Source: Halalkalicoccus tibetensis (GTDB lineage Archaea; Halobacteriota; Halobacteria; Halobacteriales; Halalkalicoccaceae). From it: DNA of 64,000 bases. Below, piece after piece: positions 25,659 to 35,497 of the stretch. Each line of letters opens with the position of its first letter. Positions within the stretch are counted from its first letter, which is position 1. Under the pieces are notes generated by a model. The model had not been told where the DNA came from. It worked only from the letters and a program-made list of their open reading frames with translations, and did no database searches. The stretch covers positions 62,001 through 126,000 of the forward strand of contig NZ_JBBMXV010000004.1 of NCBI RefSeq assembly GCF_037996645.1, in the 5' to 3' direction. A program made the translations under genes and the position numbers.

Positions 25659-27110
25659 ATGGGACATCCAAACATCGCGGTCGTCGTCATGGACACGGCG
25701 CGGGCGACGGAGACCGTTCCGGCCGACCCGGCGGTCACGCCGACGCTCGCCGAACTCGCGGCGGAGGGTACCGAGTACACGAACGCCTTCACGAGCGCAC
25801 CGTGGACGCTGCCGTCCCACGCGTCGCTGTTCACCGGGACCTACACGTCGCGCCACGGCGCCCACGGCGGACACACGCATCTCGGAGAGGAGCTCCGGAC
25901 GCTCGCCGAGGCGCTCGGGACCGAGGGCTACGAGACGGTCGGCATCTCGAACAACACGTGGATCACCGAGGAGTTCGGCTACACCCGCGGGTTCGAGACG
26001 TTCCACAAGACCTGGCAGCTCGTCCAGTCCGAGACCGACCTCGGCGAGGTGACGCGGGCCGAGCACGCCCGCGGAAAGCTCGACGCCTTCGTCTCGCAGG
26101 CGCTCTCGGGTAACCCGCTGGTCAACGGCCTGAACGCGCTCTACGACGAGTTCGTTCGAACGAACGACGACGACGGGGCCGCGCGGACGACCGAGTGGAT
26201 CGGCGACTGGCTCGACGAGCGTGAGGAGGACCGTCCCTTCTTCTGTTTCGCGAACTACATCGAGCCCCACATCGAGTACGGCCCGCCCCGCGAGTACGCC
26301 GAGCCGTTCCTGCCCGAGGGGGGCTACGACGAGGCGACCGCGATCCGACAGGACCCCCGGGCCTACGACGTCGGCGAGTACGACATCGACGATCGGGAGT
26401 TCGAGCTGCTCGAGGGGCTCTATAAGGGCGAGCTCGCCTATCTGGACGCGAAGATCGGCGAGTTCGTCGATGCCCTAAAGGACGCCGGCGAGTGGGAGGA
26501 CACCGTCCTGATCGTCTGTGGCGACCACGGCGAGAACGTCGGCGATCACGGCTTCTTCGGCCACCAGTACAACGTCTACGACACCCTGCTCCACGTCCCG
26601 CTGGTGATCCACGGCGGGGCCTTCGAGCCCGCCACCGGCGAGGACGAGCTGGTCCAGCTGCTCGACCTGTTCCCGACGCTGCTCGACCTCGCGGACGCCG
26701 ACGCGCCCGCCGCGTGCGAGCAGGCACAGGGCCGGTCGCTGCTCGCCGGCGGGCCGGACCGGGAGTCGGTGGTCGCCGAGTACGTCTCCCCCCAGCCGTC
26801 GATGGAGCAGCTGGAGGAGCGTTTCGGCGAGATACCCGAGGAGCTCTACGAGTACGACCGCTCGCTGCGGGCGATCCGCACCCGGGAGTACAAGTACGTC
26901 CGGGGTTCGGACGGCACCGAGGAGCTCTACGACGTCGAACAGGATCCCGAGGAGCGCTTCGACATCGCGTCGACCGAGGCCGAGATCGCCGCCGACCTCG
27001 CCGACGAACTCGACGACTGGCTCGACTCCTTCGAACACACCGAGGAGGGCGGCGAGGTCGAGATGACCGACGCCACTAAGGGCCGGCTGCGCGATCTGGG
27101 CTATCTATGA
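25659..27110 (+). CDS. Alkaline-phosphatase-superfamily hydrolase (sulfatase-like)
   Basis: Protein of 483 residues with the sulfatase fold signatures: a metal-binding Asp near the start (VVVMDTARA), APWTLPSHASLFTGTYTSRHG, and CGDHGENVGDHGFFGH. The modified-cysteine site CxPxR is replaced by Thr50-Leu-Pro-Ser-His54, so a formylglycine residue cannot form. Thr could act directly as in LtaS/EptA-type phosphotransferases. A phosphodiester or phospho-transfer substrate is therefore as likely as a sulfate ester. The stop overlaps the next hydrolase gene (ATGA). Confidence 0.85.
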   Translation: MGHPNIAVVVMDTARATETVPADPAVTPTLAELAAEGTEYTNAFTSAPWTLPSHASLFTGTYTSRHGAHGGHTHLGEELRTLAEALGTEGYETVGISNNTWITEEFGYTRGFETFHKTWQLVQSETDLGEVTRAEHARGKLDAFVSQALSGNPLVNGLNALYDEFVRTNDDDGAARTTEWIGDWLDEREEDRPFFCFANYIEPHIEYGPPREYAEPFLPEGGYDEATAIRQDPRAYDVGEYDIDDREFELLEGLYKGELAYLDAKIGEFVDALKDAGEWEDTVLIVCGDHGENVGDHGFFGHQYNVYDTLLHVPLVIHGGAFEPATGEDELVQLLDLFPTLLDLADADAPAACEQAQGRSLLAGGPDRESVVAEYVSPQPSMEQLEERFGEIPEELYEYDRSLRAIRTREYKYVRGSDGTEELYDVEQDPEERFDIASTEAEIAADLADELDDWLDSFEHTEEGGEVEMTDATKGRLRDLGYL

Positions 27111-28522
27111 GCCGTCCGAACGCCCTGTTCCTTCTTACCGATCAGGAGCGCTACGACCTCACTGAGCCAGGTTCTCCCGTCGAGACGCCGAACCTCGACC
27201 GATTGTCCGAGGACGGAATGGCCTTCGAGCGGGCCTACACCCCGATCAGCATCTGTTCGTCCGCGCGCGCGTCGCTGCTCACGGGGCTCTACCCGCACAA
27301 CCACGGGATGTTGAACAACTGCCACGAGGCCGACGCGATCCGGCCGAACCTCCCGCCCGAGCTGCCGACGTTCGGGGAGCTGCTCGCCGAGGCGGGCTAC
27401 GTGAACCGGTACGTCGGCAAGTGGCACGTCGGGCGCGATCAGGGTCCCGAGGACTTCGGCTTCGAGTACCGCGGCGGGGCCGACCGCCACCACGACCCCG
27501 GCCTCGCCGGCGACTTCGAGCGCTACCGGGAGGAGCTCGGCGTCGACGTGGACGAGGGGGACCTGGAGGACCTGGAGGACCGGATCCACACCGGTACCGG
27601 GACGCTCGTCGCCGCGACCGACCCGGCCCCCGTCGAGGCGACGCGACCCTACTACATCGCCGAGCGGGCCATCGAGTGCCTACGTGGCGAGACTGACGAG
27701 CCGTTCTTTCTCAGAACCGACCTCTACGGGCCCCACCACCCCTACGTCGTGCCCGAACCGTACGCCTCGATGTACGACCCCGAGGCGATCGAACGGCCGG
27801 GGAGTTACGCCGAGACGTTCGAGGGCAAGCCCGCCGTCCACGAGCGGTACCTCCGCTATCGCGGGGCCGACGCGCTCGACTGGGAGACCTGGTCGGAGGC
27901 CATCGCCAAGTACCGGGGGTTCATGACGCTGCTCGACGACCAGGTCGGCCGGATCCTCGACGCGCTCGATGAGGGGGACCTCGAGGACACGCTGGTCGTC
28001 CACGCCTCGGACCACGGCGACTTCACGGGCGGTCACCGCCAGTTCAACAAGGGACCGCTGATGTACGAGGACACCTACCGAATTCCCCTCCAGATCCGCT
28101 GGCCCGGCGAGGTCGAATCGGGCTCGACCTGCCGGGAGTTCGTCTCGCTGCACGACCTGATGCCGACCTTCCTCGATCTGGCGGACGCGGAGATCCCCGA
28201 CGTCGACGGTCGGTCGATCCGCCCGCTGCTCGACGGGGGGGTCCCCGCCGACTGGCGCGAGGCCCATTTCGCCCAGTACCACGGCGACGAGTTCGGGCTC
28301 TACTCCCAGCGGATGCTCCGCACGAAACGATACAAGTACGTCCACAACGGCCCCGACAGGAACGAGCTCTACGACCTCGAGTCGGATCCCCACGAACTGA
28401 CCAACCTGATCGAGCATCCAGACTACGAGGATGCCCGTGGGGACCTCGAGAGGCGGCTGCTCGAACGGATGCGCGAGACGGACGACCCGCTCTCCCAGTG
28501 GGCCGGGGACGTGCTCGGGTAG
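27107..28522 (+). CDS. Sulfatase family hydrolase
   Basis: Protein of 471 residues. It shows LFLLTDQERYD, the activation site Cys50-Ser-Ser-Ala-Arg54 followed by ASLLTGLYPHNHG, GKWHVG, and SDHGDFTGGHRQFNKG. Cys and Arg of the CxPxR signature are kept, with Ser at the Pro position. It needs a formylglycine-generating enzyme, which is not in the window. It is coupled to the preceding Thr-type homologue, so the pair may act on the same sulfated or phosphorylated polymer. Confidence 0.88.
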   Translation: MSRPNALFLLTDQERYDLTEPGSPVETPNLDRLSEDGMAFERAYTPISICSSARASLLTGLYPHNHGMLNNCHEADAIRPNLPPELPTFGELLAEAGYVNRYVGKWHVGRDQGPEDFGFEYRGGADRHHDPGLAGDFERYREELGVDVDEGDLEDLEDRIHTGTGTLVAATDPAPVEATRPYYIAERAIECLRGETDEPFFLRTDLYGPHHPYVVPEPYASMYDPEAIERPGSYAETFEGKPAVHERYLRYRGADALDWETWSEAIAKYRGFMTLLDDQVGRILDALDEGDLEDTLVVHASDHGDFTGGHRQFNKGPLMYEDTYRIPLQIRWPGEVESGSTCREFVSLHDLMPTFLDLADAEIPDVDGRSIRPLLDGGVPADWREAHFAQYHGDEFGLYSQRMLRTKRYKYVHNGPDRNELYDLESDPHELTNLIEHPDYEDARGDLERRLLERMRETDDPLSQWAGDVLG

Positions 28523-28559
28523 CGGTGGGCTTTTGGCCTCCCTCGCGGAAGCGCCCTCC

Positions 28560-29744
28560 ATGACGATGCGAACCGTACCTGGACCCACGTTGGGCGTCGT
28601 CGGCGGCGGCCAGCTCGGACGGATGCTCGCCGAGGCGGCGGCGCCGCTCGGGATCGAGACCGTGGTTCTGGACCCGACGCCCGACTGCCCGGCCGCGCCC
28701 GTCGCGCGCGAGCAGGTCGTCGGCGCGTTCGACGACCCCGAGGGGATCCGGGAGCTCGCCGAGCGCGCGGACGTCCTGACCTTCGAGATCGAGCTGGCCG
28801 ACCCGGACGTCCTCGAGGAGGTCTCGGCGGAGACGGGCGTCGACGTCCAGCCCTCGCCCGACACCCTCCGGACGATCCAGGACAAGCTGGTTCAGAAGCG
28901 CGCGCTCGCGGACGCCGGGATCCCGGTCCCCGAGCTCCGGGCCGTCGATTCCCCTGGGGAGCTGCGGGCAGCCCTCGACGACCTGGGAACGCCCGCGATG
29001 GTCAAGGCCCGCGAGGGCGGCTACGACGGCCGGGGTAACCTTCCGATCGAGGACCCCGACGACGCCGAGGCGGTGCTTTCCGAACTCGGCGGGAGGGCGA
29101 TGGTCGAGGAGATGATCGACTTCGAGCGCGAGCTGTCGGTGATCGGCGTCAAAGGAACGGACGAGACCGCGACCTACGTCGTCGGCGAGAACGTCCACGA
29201 GGAGGAGATCCTCCGGGAGACCGTAGTCCCGGCGCGCGCGAGCGGGGCTGTCCGCGAACGCGCCCAGTCGGTCGCTCGCGAGGTGCTCGAACTGCTCGAG
29301 GGTCGCGGGGTGTACGGGATCGAGCTGTTCGAAGTGAGCGAGGGACGGAGTTCCTCGGGAGAAGCGAGCGGGGAGATCCTCGTCAACGAGATCGCGCCCC
29401 GGCCGCACAACTCGGGCCACTGGACGATCGAGGGCGCGCGCAGCTCGCAGTTCGAGCAGCACGCGCGGGCGGTCTGTGGCCTGCCGCTGGGATCGACGGA
29501 GCTGCGCGAGCCGGTCGTGACGAAGAACGTGCTCGGCGACGACCGCGAGTCCCGCGAGGCGCGCCTCGCCGGGGTGGATCAGCTACTCGCCGAGCCGCTT
29601 GCCCACCTCCACTGGTACGGAAAGGACGAGGTCCGCCCGCTGCGCAAGATGGGTCACTTCGCCGTCCTGGGCGGGGATCGTTCGGCCGACGAACTGCTGG
29701 AGTCGGCACGTACATACCGCCGGCACGTGGAGTTCGAGCCATGA
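28560..29744 (+). CDS. purK: N5-carboxyaminoimidazole ribonucleotide synthetase
   Basis: ATP-grasp enzyme of purine synthesis, 394 residues. It has the dinucleotide-like start VVGGGQLGRMLAEAA, ATP-grasp elements KAREGGYDGRGN and VEEMIDFERELSVI, and NEIAPRPHNSGHWTIEGA near the active site. It carboxylates AIR with ATP and bicarbonate, and PurE then rearranges the product. ATG 28560 is used; ATG 28566 is equally possible. The stop overlaps purE. Confidence 0.95.
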   Translation: MTMRTVPGPTLGVVGGGQLGRMLAEAAAPLGIETVVLDPTPDCPAAPVAREQVVGAFDDPEGIRELAERADVLTFEIELADPDVLEEVSAETGVDVQPSPDTLRTIQDKLVQKRALADAGIPVPELRAVDSPGELRAALDDLGTPAMVKAREGGYDGRGNLPIEDPDDAEAVLSELGGRAMVEEMIDFERELSVIGVKGTDETATYVVGENVHEEEILRETVVPARASGAVRERAQSVAREVLELLEGRGVYGIELFEVSEGRSSSGEASGEILVNEIAPRPHNSGHWTIEGARSSQFEQHARAVCGLPLGSTELREPVVTKNVLGDDRESREARLAGVDQLLAEPLAHLHWYGKDEVRPLRKMGHFAVLGGDRSADELLESARTYRRHVEFEP

Positions 29745-30355
29745 CCCTTCAGGACCTGATCGAGGGGTTCGAGCGCGAGGCGGAGCGCGAGCGCGAGCCC
29801 GAAGCGACCCCCGAGGTGGGGATCATCATGGGCAGCGACTCGGACCTCGACACCATGTACGGGGCCTACGAGGCCCTCACGGAGCTCGGCTTCGAGGAGG
29901 TCACCGACTACGACGACCCTCCGGAGGCGCGGTTCACCTTCGAGACGTACGTCGTCTCGGCCCACCGAACGCCGAAGCTGATGGACGCCTACGCGACGAC
30001 GGCGGCCGACCGGGGGTTGGACGTGATCATCGCGGGCGCGGGCGGCAAGTCGGCGGACCTGCCGAACATGACCGCCTCGCTGGCCTTTCCCGTTCCGGTG
30101 ATCGGCGTACCCGTCCAGGAGAAGTCGGTCGACTCGGTGATCGGGATGCCGACGGGCGCGCCGCTGGTCGCGGTCGACGCGGGCAAGTCATTCAACGCGG
30201 CGCTGTCGGCGGTGCAGGTTCTCGCGCGCGAGCACGGGGAGCTGCGCGAGCGGCTGGTCGAGTACCACGAGGGGTTGCAGGGGGAGGTCGCGGCGGTCTC
30301 CCGGGAGCTCCACGAGTCGGGGACCCCCGGATTCCGCGCGGAGGGAAAGCAGTGA
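29741..30355 (+). CDS. purE: N5-CAIR mutase (AIR carboxylase catalytic subunit)
   Basis: PurE class I enzyme, 204 residues. After about 25 variable residues comes GIIMGSDSDLDTM, then VVSAHRTP with the catalytic His, and IAGAGGKSADLPNMTA. The carboxy end is longer than in bacterial PurE (about 165 residues). It overlaps purK by 4 bp in the same operon and completes the two-step carboxylation of AIR. Confidence 0.95.
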   Translation: MTLQDLIEGFEREAEREREPEATPEVGIIMGSDSDLDTMYGAYEALTELGFEEVTDYDDPPEARFTFETYVVSAHRTPKLMDAYATTAADRGLDVIIAGAGGKSADLPNMTASLAFPVPVIGVPVQEKSVDSVIGMPTGAPLVAVDAGKSFNAALSAVQVLAREHGELRERLVEYHEGLQGEVAAVSRELHESGTPGFRAEGKQ

Positions 30356-30443
30356 GGCTTGCCCCTGACGGGTGCGAAATAACGAGAATCAACCCTTATG
30401 TAGGTGGGTTCCCAACCGACGAACGTTACGGAGAACACGGCCT

Positions 30444-30848
30444 ATGAGCACATGGATAGCAGTCGGGGCACTGGCGGTCGTGGGGGTGGCGATCCCGCTC
30501 GGTATGATGGCGGTATCGGCACTGCTGCGGCCAACGGTCCCCGAACAAGGCAAAAGTAGCATCTACGAGAGCGGTGAGATCCCGACGGGGACGACGCGCA
30601 TTCGCTTTAACATTCAGTACTACATGGTGGCGCTGTTGTTTCTCGTCTTCGACATCGAGACGATCTTCATCTTCCCCTGGGTACTCATCTACAGTGACGC
30701 CGTGGCGCAGGTCGGCCTGCTCCACGCGCTGGGGCCGATGTTGGTCTTCATCGCCGTTCTCGTCGCCGCGCTGATCTGGGCGTGGCGCACGGGTGTGGTA
30801 CAGTGGATCAAGAGCCCGGAAGCGACCAAACGGAGCAGACTACAATGA
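30444..30848 (+). CDS. nuoA: NADH dehydrogenase-like complex subunit A
   Basis: Membrane subunit of 134 residues with three helices and the conserved YESGEIPTGTTRIRFNIQYYMVALLFLVFDIE loop. First gene of the eleven-gene nuo operon. The start at ATG 30444 is 88 bp after purE, leaving room for a promoter. The stop overlaps nuoB (ATGA). Confidence 0.94.
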   Translation: MSTWIAVGALAVVGVAIPLGMMAVSALLRPTVPEQGKSSIYESGEIPTGTTRIRFNIQYYMVALLFLVFDIETIFIFPWVLIYSDAVAQVGLLHALGPMLVFIAVLVAALIWAWRTGVVQWIKSPEATKRSRLQ

Positions 30849-31546
30849 GCGACACACCAAAACGAACGATACACGAAAGCAGCGATCCCATGACGAAGAC
30901 CCGCGAGGCTCGCATGGGCGACGTCGACAGCCGGTTCAACTCGCGGCTGCGTGAGGCCTTCGGCTCCTCGCCGTTCATTCTCACCAAGTTCGACCAGTTC
31001 ATGAACTGGGCGCGAGGTTCCTCGATGTTCATGCTGCAGTTCGGGATCGCCTGCTGCAGCCTGGAGATGATGCACACCTACGCCGTGAAACACGACCTCG
31101 ACCGGTTCGGCTCGGGCGTGCCACGGGCCTCGCCCCGACAGGCCGACACGATCATCATCCCCGGGACGATCGTCTCGAAGTTCGCCCCGCGGATGAAGCG
31201 CGTCTACGACCAGATGGCCGAGCCCAAGTTCGTCGTGAACATGGGTTCGTGTGCCATCTCCGGCGGGCCGTTTCAGGAGGGCTACAACGTCGTCAAGGGC
31301 GCCGAGGAGGTCATCCCGGTCGACATCAACGTCCCCGGCTGCCCGCCCCGCCCCGAGGCACTGCTCTACGGCGTCGTGAAGCTCCAAGAGCGCATCTCAC
31401 AGGGCGAGTCCGCGCCGGTGACGGTCAAGCCATACGAGCTCGAGCAGTTCGGCGACCTCGAACAGGACGAGCTGACCGAGAAGCTCGCGGATCAGATCGA
31501 CACCGACGACCTGATCATGCGGTACAACTGGGCCGATTCGCCATGA
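30845..31546 (+). CDS. nuoB: NADH dehydrogenase-like complex subunit B
   Basis: Protein of 233 residues that carries the N2 [4Fe-4S] cluster next to the quinone site. Cysteines are in [22 protein letters not shown] and [15 protein letters not shown], the normal pattern. The amino end has about 45 extra polar residues. ATG 30845 overlaps the nuoA stop, and the stop overlaps nuoCD. Confidence 0.96.
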   Translation: MSDTPKRTIHESSDPMTKTREARMGDVDSRFNSRLREAFGSSPFILTKFDQFMNWARGSSMFMLQFGIACCSLEMMHTYAVKHDLDRFGSGVPRASPRQADTIIIPGTIVSKFAPRMKRVYDQMAEPKFVVNMGSCAISGGPFQEGYNVVKGAEEVIPVDINVPGCPPRPEALLYGVVKLQERISQGESAPVTVKPYELEQFGDLEQDELTEKLADQIDTDDLIMRYNWADSP

Positions 31547-33207
31547 GCCTCGAGAAACCACCCCGACAACGGTACGCAACGGACGAGAGCGTCGACTACG
31601 ACGCGATCGAGGAGCTGCTCGGCGAGCACGTGCTGGGCCGCGAGACCCATACGGACACGGAGGCGTTCGTCATCCGCCCCGACGAGGTCCAGGACGTGCT
31701 GTTCGCGCTCCGCGACGAGGCGGGGTTCGATCACCTCTCGCTGCTCGTCCCCCAGGAGTACGAGGACCGCTACGAGTCGATCTACTACCTCACGAAGTAC
31801 GACGACCGGACCCAGGAGGTGGGCATCGTCGTGCCGACGGCCAAGGACGACCCGGTGAGCCAGACCGCCGAACCGGTCTACCGGACCGCCGACTGGCATG
31901 AGCGGGAGGCCTTCGACCTGGTGGGCATCGAGTACGAGGGCCACCCCGATCCGCGGCGGATCCTGCTGCCCGAGACCTGGCAGGGCCACCCGCTGGCGCT
32001 CGATTACGACCAGGACCGCCCGCAGATCGTCACGCTCGCCGAGCACGAGAACCCGATCGCCGACGACCACTACGACGAGGACACGGACACGATGTTCCTC
32101 AACATCGGTCCCCACCACCCGGCGACCCACGGCGTGCTCCACCTGAAGACGGTGCTCGACGGCGAGCAGGTCGTCGACGTCGATCCGGACGTCGGCTACC
32201 TCCACCGGTGTGAGGAGCAGATGGCCCAGAACGGGACCTACCGCCACCAGATCATGCCGTACCCCGATCGGTGGGACTACTCCTCACAGCCCACGAACGA
32301 GTACGCCTACGCCCGGACCATCGAGGACATGGCGGACATCGAGGTCCCGGAGTACGCCCAGATCCTCCGGACGATGTCGGCGGAGTTCGGCCGGATGATG
32401 GGCCACTTCCTCGCACTCGGGACGTTCTGTCTCGACATCTACGGGGACTTCACGGCGATCTTCATGTACGCAATCCGTGACCGCGAGAAGGTCCAGGACA
32501 TTCTCGAGGACCTGACCGGCCAGCGGATGATGCTCAACTACTTCCGCGTCGGTGGGGTCGTCTGGGACGTCCCCGAGCCCCGCGAGGAGTTCTTCGAGAA
32601 GATCCGCGACTTCCTCGACGAGCTGCCGGTTGCGACCCAGGAGTACCACGACCTGATCACCTCCAACGAGATCTTCCAGAAACGGACGGTCGACACGGGC
32701 GTGCTCGACCGCGAGACCGCGAAGCAGTACGGGGTCACGGGGCCCGTCGCCCGCGGGTCGGGCATCGACTACGACCTCCGGCGCGACGACCCCTACGGCT
32801 ACTACCCCGAACTCGACTGGAACGTCGTCACGGAGGAGGCCGGCGACAACTACTCACGCCTGCTCGTTCGCATGCGCGAGGTCGAGGAGTCGGCCCGGAT
32901 CATCGAGCAGTGTGTCGACCTGCTCGAGAGCTGGCCCGAGGACGACCGGCAGGTCCAGGCCAACGTCCCCCGGACGCTGCGACCGGACCCCGACGCCGAG
33001 ATCTACCGTGCCGTCGAGGGCGCGAAGGGCGAGGTCGGGATCTACATGCGCTCGGACGGCACCGACAAGCCCGCCCGGTTCAAGATCCGCAGCCCGTGTT
33101 TCCACAACCTCCACGCGCTGCCGGAGATGGCCGAGGGCGAGTACGTCGCCGACCTGGTCGCCTCGCTCGGCAGCCTCGACATCATCCTCGGGGAGGTGGA
33201 TCGCTGA
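31543..33207 (+). CDS. nuoCD: NADH dehydrogenase-like complex subunit CD (fusion)
   Basis: Fused NuoC-NuoD, 554 residues. The NuoC part is about 1-175 with the family element [27 protein letters not shown]. The NuoD part starts near [17 protein letters not shown] and holds the quinone-site histidines and Tyr. C-D fusion is common in haloarchaea and enterobacteria. The gene is followed directly by nuoH. Confidence 0.95.
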   Translation: MSLEKPPRQRYATDESVDYDAIEELLGEHVLGRETHTDTEAFVIRPDEVQDVLFALRDEAGFDHLSLLVPQEYEDRYESIYYLTKYDDRTQEVGIVVPTAKDDPVSQTAEPVYRTADWHEREAFDLVGIEYEGHPDPRRILLPETWQGHPLALDYDQDRPQIVTLAEHENPIADDHYDEDTDTMFLNIGPHHPATHGVLHLKTVLDGEQVVDVDPDVGYLHRCEEQMAQNGTYRHQIMPYPDRWDYSSQPTNEYAYARTIEDMADIEVPEYAQILRTMSAEFGRMMGHFLALGTFCLDIYGDFTAIFMYAIRDREKVQDILEDLTGQRMMLNYFRVGGVVWDVPEPREEFFEKIRDFLDELPVATQEYHDLITSNEIFQKRTVDTGVLDRETAKQYGVTGPVARGSGIDYDLRRDDPYGYYPELDWNVVTEEAGDNYSRLLVRMREVEESARIIEQCVDLLESWPEDDRQVQANVPRTLRPDPDAEIYRAVEGAKGEVGIYMRSDGTDKPARFKIRSPCFHNLHALPEMAEGEYVADLVASLGSLDIILGEVDR

Positions 33208-34281
33208 ATGGTCGGTTTGTTGCCGCTGCAGGACGTGGTGCTGCCCGACCGTATCGCCGACCTCACCGGGCTCGATCAGTTCGGGGTCTTCGGCGAGTTC
33301 ATCGCCGCGCTCCTCGCGGCATTCGTCATCGCCAACCTGATGCTCGCGATGAGCGGCGTCGCCGGGCCGTGGGCGAAACGGAAGATCACCGCCGCCTTCA
33401 CCGACCGGATCGCGGTCAACCGACACGGACCGGCCGGGATCCTGATCATCCCCGCGGCCTCGGTCCAACTGCTCGCGAAGGAGCTGATCATCCCCGACGG
33501 CGCCGACCGACCGGCCTACGACCTCGCGCCGCTGATCATCGCCTCCTCGGCGATGCTTGGCTTCGCGGTAATTCCGATGGGCAACGGCATCCATCTGGCC
33601 GACCCCGAGACGGGGCTGGTTCTCGTCTTCGCGATCGCCTCGATCGCCTCGCTCGGCCTGACGACCGCGGGCTACGCCTCGAACAACAAGTACTCGATGC
33701 TCGGCGGGCTGCGCGCGGTCGCCCAGAACATCGCCTACGAGATCCCGCTGATCGTCACCGCGGCGTCGGTCGTGATCTTCGCGGGGACGCTCCAGATGAG
33801 CGAGATCGTCGCCGCGCAGGCCCAGCCGCTCGCGACGGTCGCGGGCGTCGGGATCCCCTCGTGGTACGCGTTCGTCAATCCGTTCGCGTTCGTGCTGTTC
33901 ATGGTCGCGAACATGGCCGAAGTGGGTCGTAACCCCTTCGACGTGCCCGAGGCACCGACCGAGATCATCGCCGGCTACCAGACCGAGTACTCGAGCGTCT
34001 ACTTCGTGCTGATCTACCTCGGGGAGTTCCTGCACATCTTCCTGGGGGCGGCGATCGTCACGACGCTGTTCCTCGGCGGGCCCGCGGGGCCCGTGCTGCC
34101 GGGGATCGTCTGGTTCATCATCAAGATCTGGGCGATCTTCCTGTTCACCCAGTGGGCGCGCTCGGCGCTGCCCCGGGTTCGGATCGATCAGCTGATCGAG
34201 ATCGGTTGGAAGGGCATGCTCGTGCTCTCCTTCGCCAACCTGGTTCTCACGGCCATCATCGTGGGGGTGTTCATCGCATGA
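33208..34281 (+). CDS. nuoH: NADH dehydrogenase-like complex subunit H
   Basis: Membrane subunit of 357 residues with eight to nine helices that forms the quinone channel. Visible: RHGPAGILIIPAASVQLLAKE, AEVGRNPFDVPEAPTEIIAGYQTEYSS and WARSALPRVRIDQL. GGAGGTGG at 33192-33199 is a good ribosome binding site eight bases before the ATG. The stop overlaps nuoI (ATGA). Confidence 0.96.
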   Translation: MVGLLPLQDVVLPDRIADLTGLDQFGVFGEFIAALLAAFVIANLMLAMSGVAGPWAKRKITAAFTDRIAVNRHGPAGILIIPAASVQLLAKELIIPDGADRPAYDLAPLIIASSAMLGFAVIPMGNGIHLADPETGLVLVFAIASIASLGLTTAGYASNNKYSMLGGLRAVAQNIAYEIPLIVTAASVVIFAGTLQMSEIVAAQAQPLATVAGVGIPSWYAFVNPFAFVLFMVANMAEVGRNPFDVPEAPTEIIAGYQTEYSSVYFVLIYLGEFLHIFLGAAIVTTLFLGGPAGPVLPGIVWFIIKIWAIFLFTQWARSALPRVRIDQLIEIGWKGMLVLSFANLVLTAIIVGVFIA

Positions 34282-34739
34282 TCGGACTAATGAAATCGAT
34301 GGCAACGACGATGAAGCACGCGCTCGACGGCAACACGTTCACCGTCGAGTACCCCGAAACCGCGCCCGAAGTGAGCCCCCGGTTCAGGGGGATCCACAAG
34401 TTCAGCCAGGAACGCTGTATCTGGTGTCGTCAGTGTGAGAACGTCTGTCCGAACGACACCATCCAGATCGTGATGGACGAACAGCGAAACGGCGAGCAGT
34501 ACAACCTCCACATCGGCCAGTGCATCTACTGCCGGCTGTGCGAGGAGGTCTGTCCCGTCGACGCGATCCTGCTGACCCAGAACTTCGAGTTCACGGGCGA
34601 TACGAAGGACGACCTGGTCTACAACAAGGAACAGCTCGGGAACGTCCCGTGGTACAAGGACATCGACCCCCTCGAGTCCCGGGAGCCCGACCGCGGCGCG
34701 TGGATCGGCGAGGGCGAGGGCGAGGTCGACTACCAGTAG
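34278..34739 (+). CDS. nuoI: NADH dehydrogenase-like complex subunit I (two 4Fe-4S ferredoxin)
   Basis: Protein of 153 residues with two CxxCxxCxxxCP motifs, CIWCRQCENVCP and CIYCRLCEEVCPVD. It passes electrons towards NuoB. Because NuoEFG are absent, the electron donor to this subunit is probably ferredoxin or an unknown module. ATG 34278 lies in the nuoH stop. A gap of 118 bp to nuoJ1 breaks the tight spacing and may hold an internal promoter or mRNA processing site. Confidence 0.95.
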   Translation: MIGLMKSMATTMKHALDGNTFTVEYPETAPEVSPRFRGIHKFSQERCIWCRQCENVCPNDTIQIVMDEQRNGEQYNLHIGQCIYCRLCEEVCPVDAILLTQNFEFTGDTKDDLVYNKEQLGNVPWYKDIDPLESREPDRGAWIGEGEGEVDYQ

Positions 34740-34857
34740 CTACCCGCGGTAGCGGTTCGTTTTCATCCCCGAACAGCGACAGTACTGAACCGAAAATTCG
34801 CGTGCCGCCGCGTTCATCTCGAAATCTTCAAAGGGCGTGCGCCTGAGTGATGAGATA

Positions 34858-35166
34858 ATGGTATTAGAAACAGCGGCGTTCGCGCTGTTTGCGGGGGTGA
34901 CTCTCGCGAGCAGCCTCGGCGTCGTCCTCGTCAGGGACGTCTGGCACGCGGCGCTCCTGCTCGGGGTGGCACTCCTGAGCGTCGCGATCCACTACGTGAC
35001 GCTGCAGGCCGAGTTCCTCGCGGCGGTGCAGATCCTCGTCTACGTCGGCGGGGTGCTCATCCTGATCACGTTCGCCGTGATGCTGACGCACGACGAGACC
35101 CAGGAGGCCGACCGGGGCGCACAGGGCGTGGGGCCGACCGACACGGAGGCGAGCAATGCCGACTAA
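34858..35166 (+). CDS. nuoJ1: NuoJ amino-terminal half (NuoJ1)
   Basis: Protein of 102 residues equal to the first half of NuoJ: three membrane helices with LASSLGVVLVRDVWHAALLLGVALLSVAIHYVTLQAEFLAAVQILVYVGGVLILITFAVML, including the conserved YVGG pi-bulge region. The polar tail stops where bacterial NuoJ would continue. ATG 34858 is preferred over GTG 34837. It overlaps nuoJ2. Confidence 0.92.
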   Translation: MVLETAAFALFAGVTLASSLGVVLVRDVWHAALLLGVALLSVAIHYVTLQAEFLAAVQILVYVGGVLILITFAVMLTHDETQEADRGAQGVGPTDTEASNAD

Positions 35167-35497
35167 GCCCAAGCTCCAGCTCGGAAGCCACCTGCTTCCC
35201 GGGCTGGGAGCCGTCGCGCTCTTCTGTGTGCTGGCGTTCGTCTTCGTCACGTCGTCGTTCCCCGCCCCGCAGGGGTTCCCGGCCGACGCGAACATCACCG
35301 CGAACATCGGCTACGCGCTGTTCAACATCGAGGCCGGCGAGGTGCCCGCCGAGGGCTTCATCGTCGCCTTCTTCGCGATCGCGATCGTGCTCGACGCCGC
35401 CCTCGACGGCTCGGTGATGCTCGCACGGAACGACGACGAGGAACGGGATCGGGAGCTGGTCCCCGAACGCGGGGGCTTCGAGGGGGGTGAGGAGTAG
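35156..35497 (+). CDS. nuoJ2: NuoJ carboxy-terminal half (NuoJ2)
   Basis: Protein of 113 residues with two or three membrane segments, matching the second half of NuoJ (IGYALF, then FIVAFFAIAIVLDAALDGSVMLAR). It overlaps nuoJ1 by 11 bp in another frame. A split nuoJ is usual in haloarchaea, so this is not a recent frameshift. It is immediately followed by nuoK. Confidence 0.88.
   Translation: MPTKPKLQLGSHLLPGLGAVALFCVLAFVFVTSSFPAPQGFPADANITANIGYALFNIEAGEVPAEGFIVAFFAIAIVLDAALDGSVMLARNDDEERDRELVPERGGFEGGEE

Noticed and set aside
25431-26270. Minus-strand frame of 279 codons at the start of the first sulfatase-like gene
   Set aside because: Mostly opposite a clear coding region and with no domain.
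9079-30430. Recurrent CGAACGTTAC motif near 9080, 9441 and 30420
   Set aside because: Only three copies and no constant position relative to starts; chance occurrence cannot be excluded by eye.
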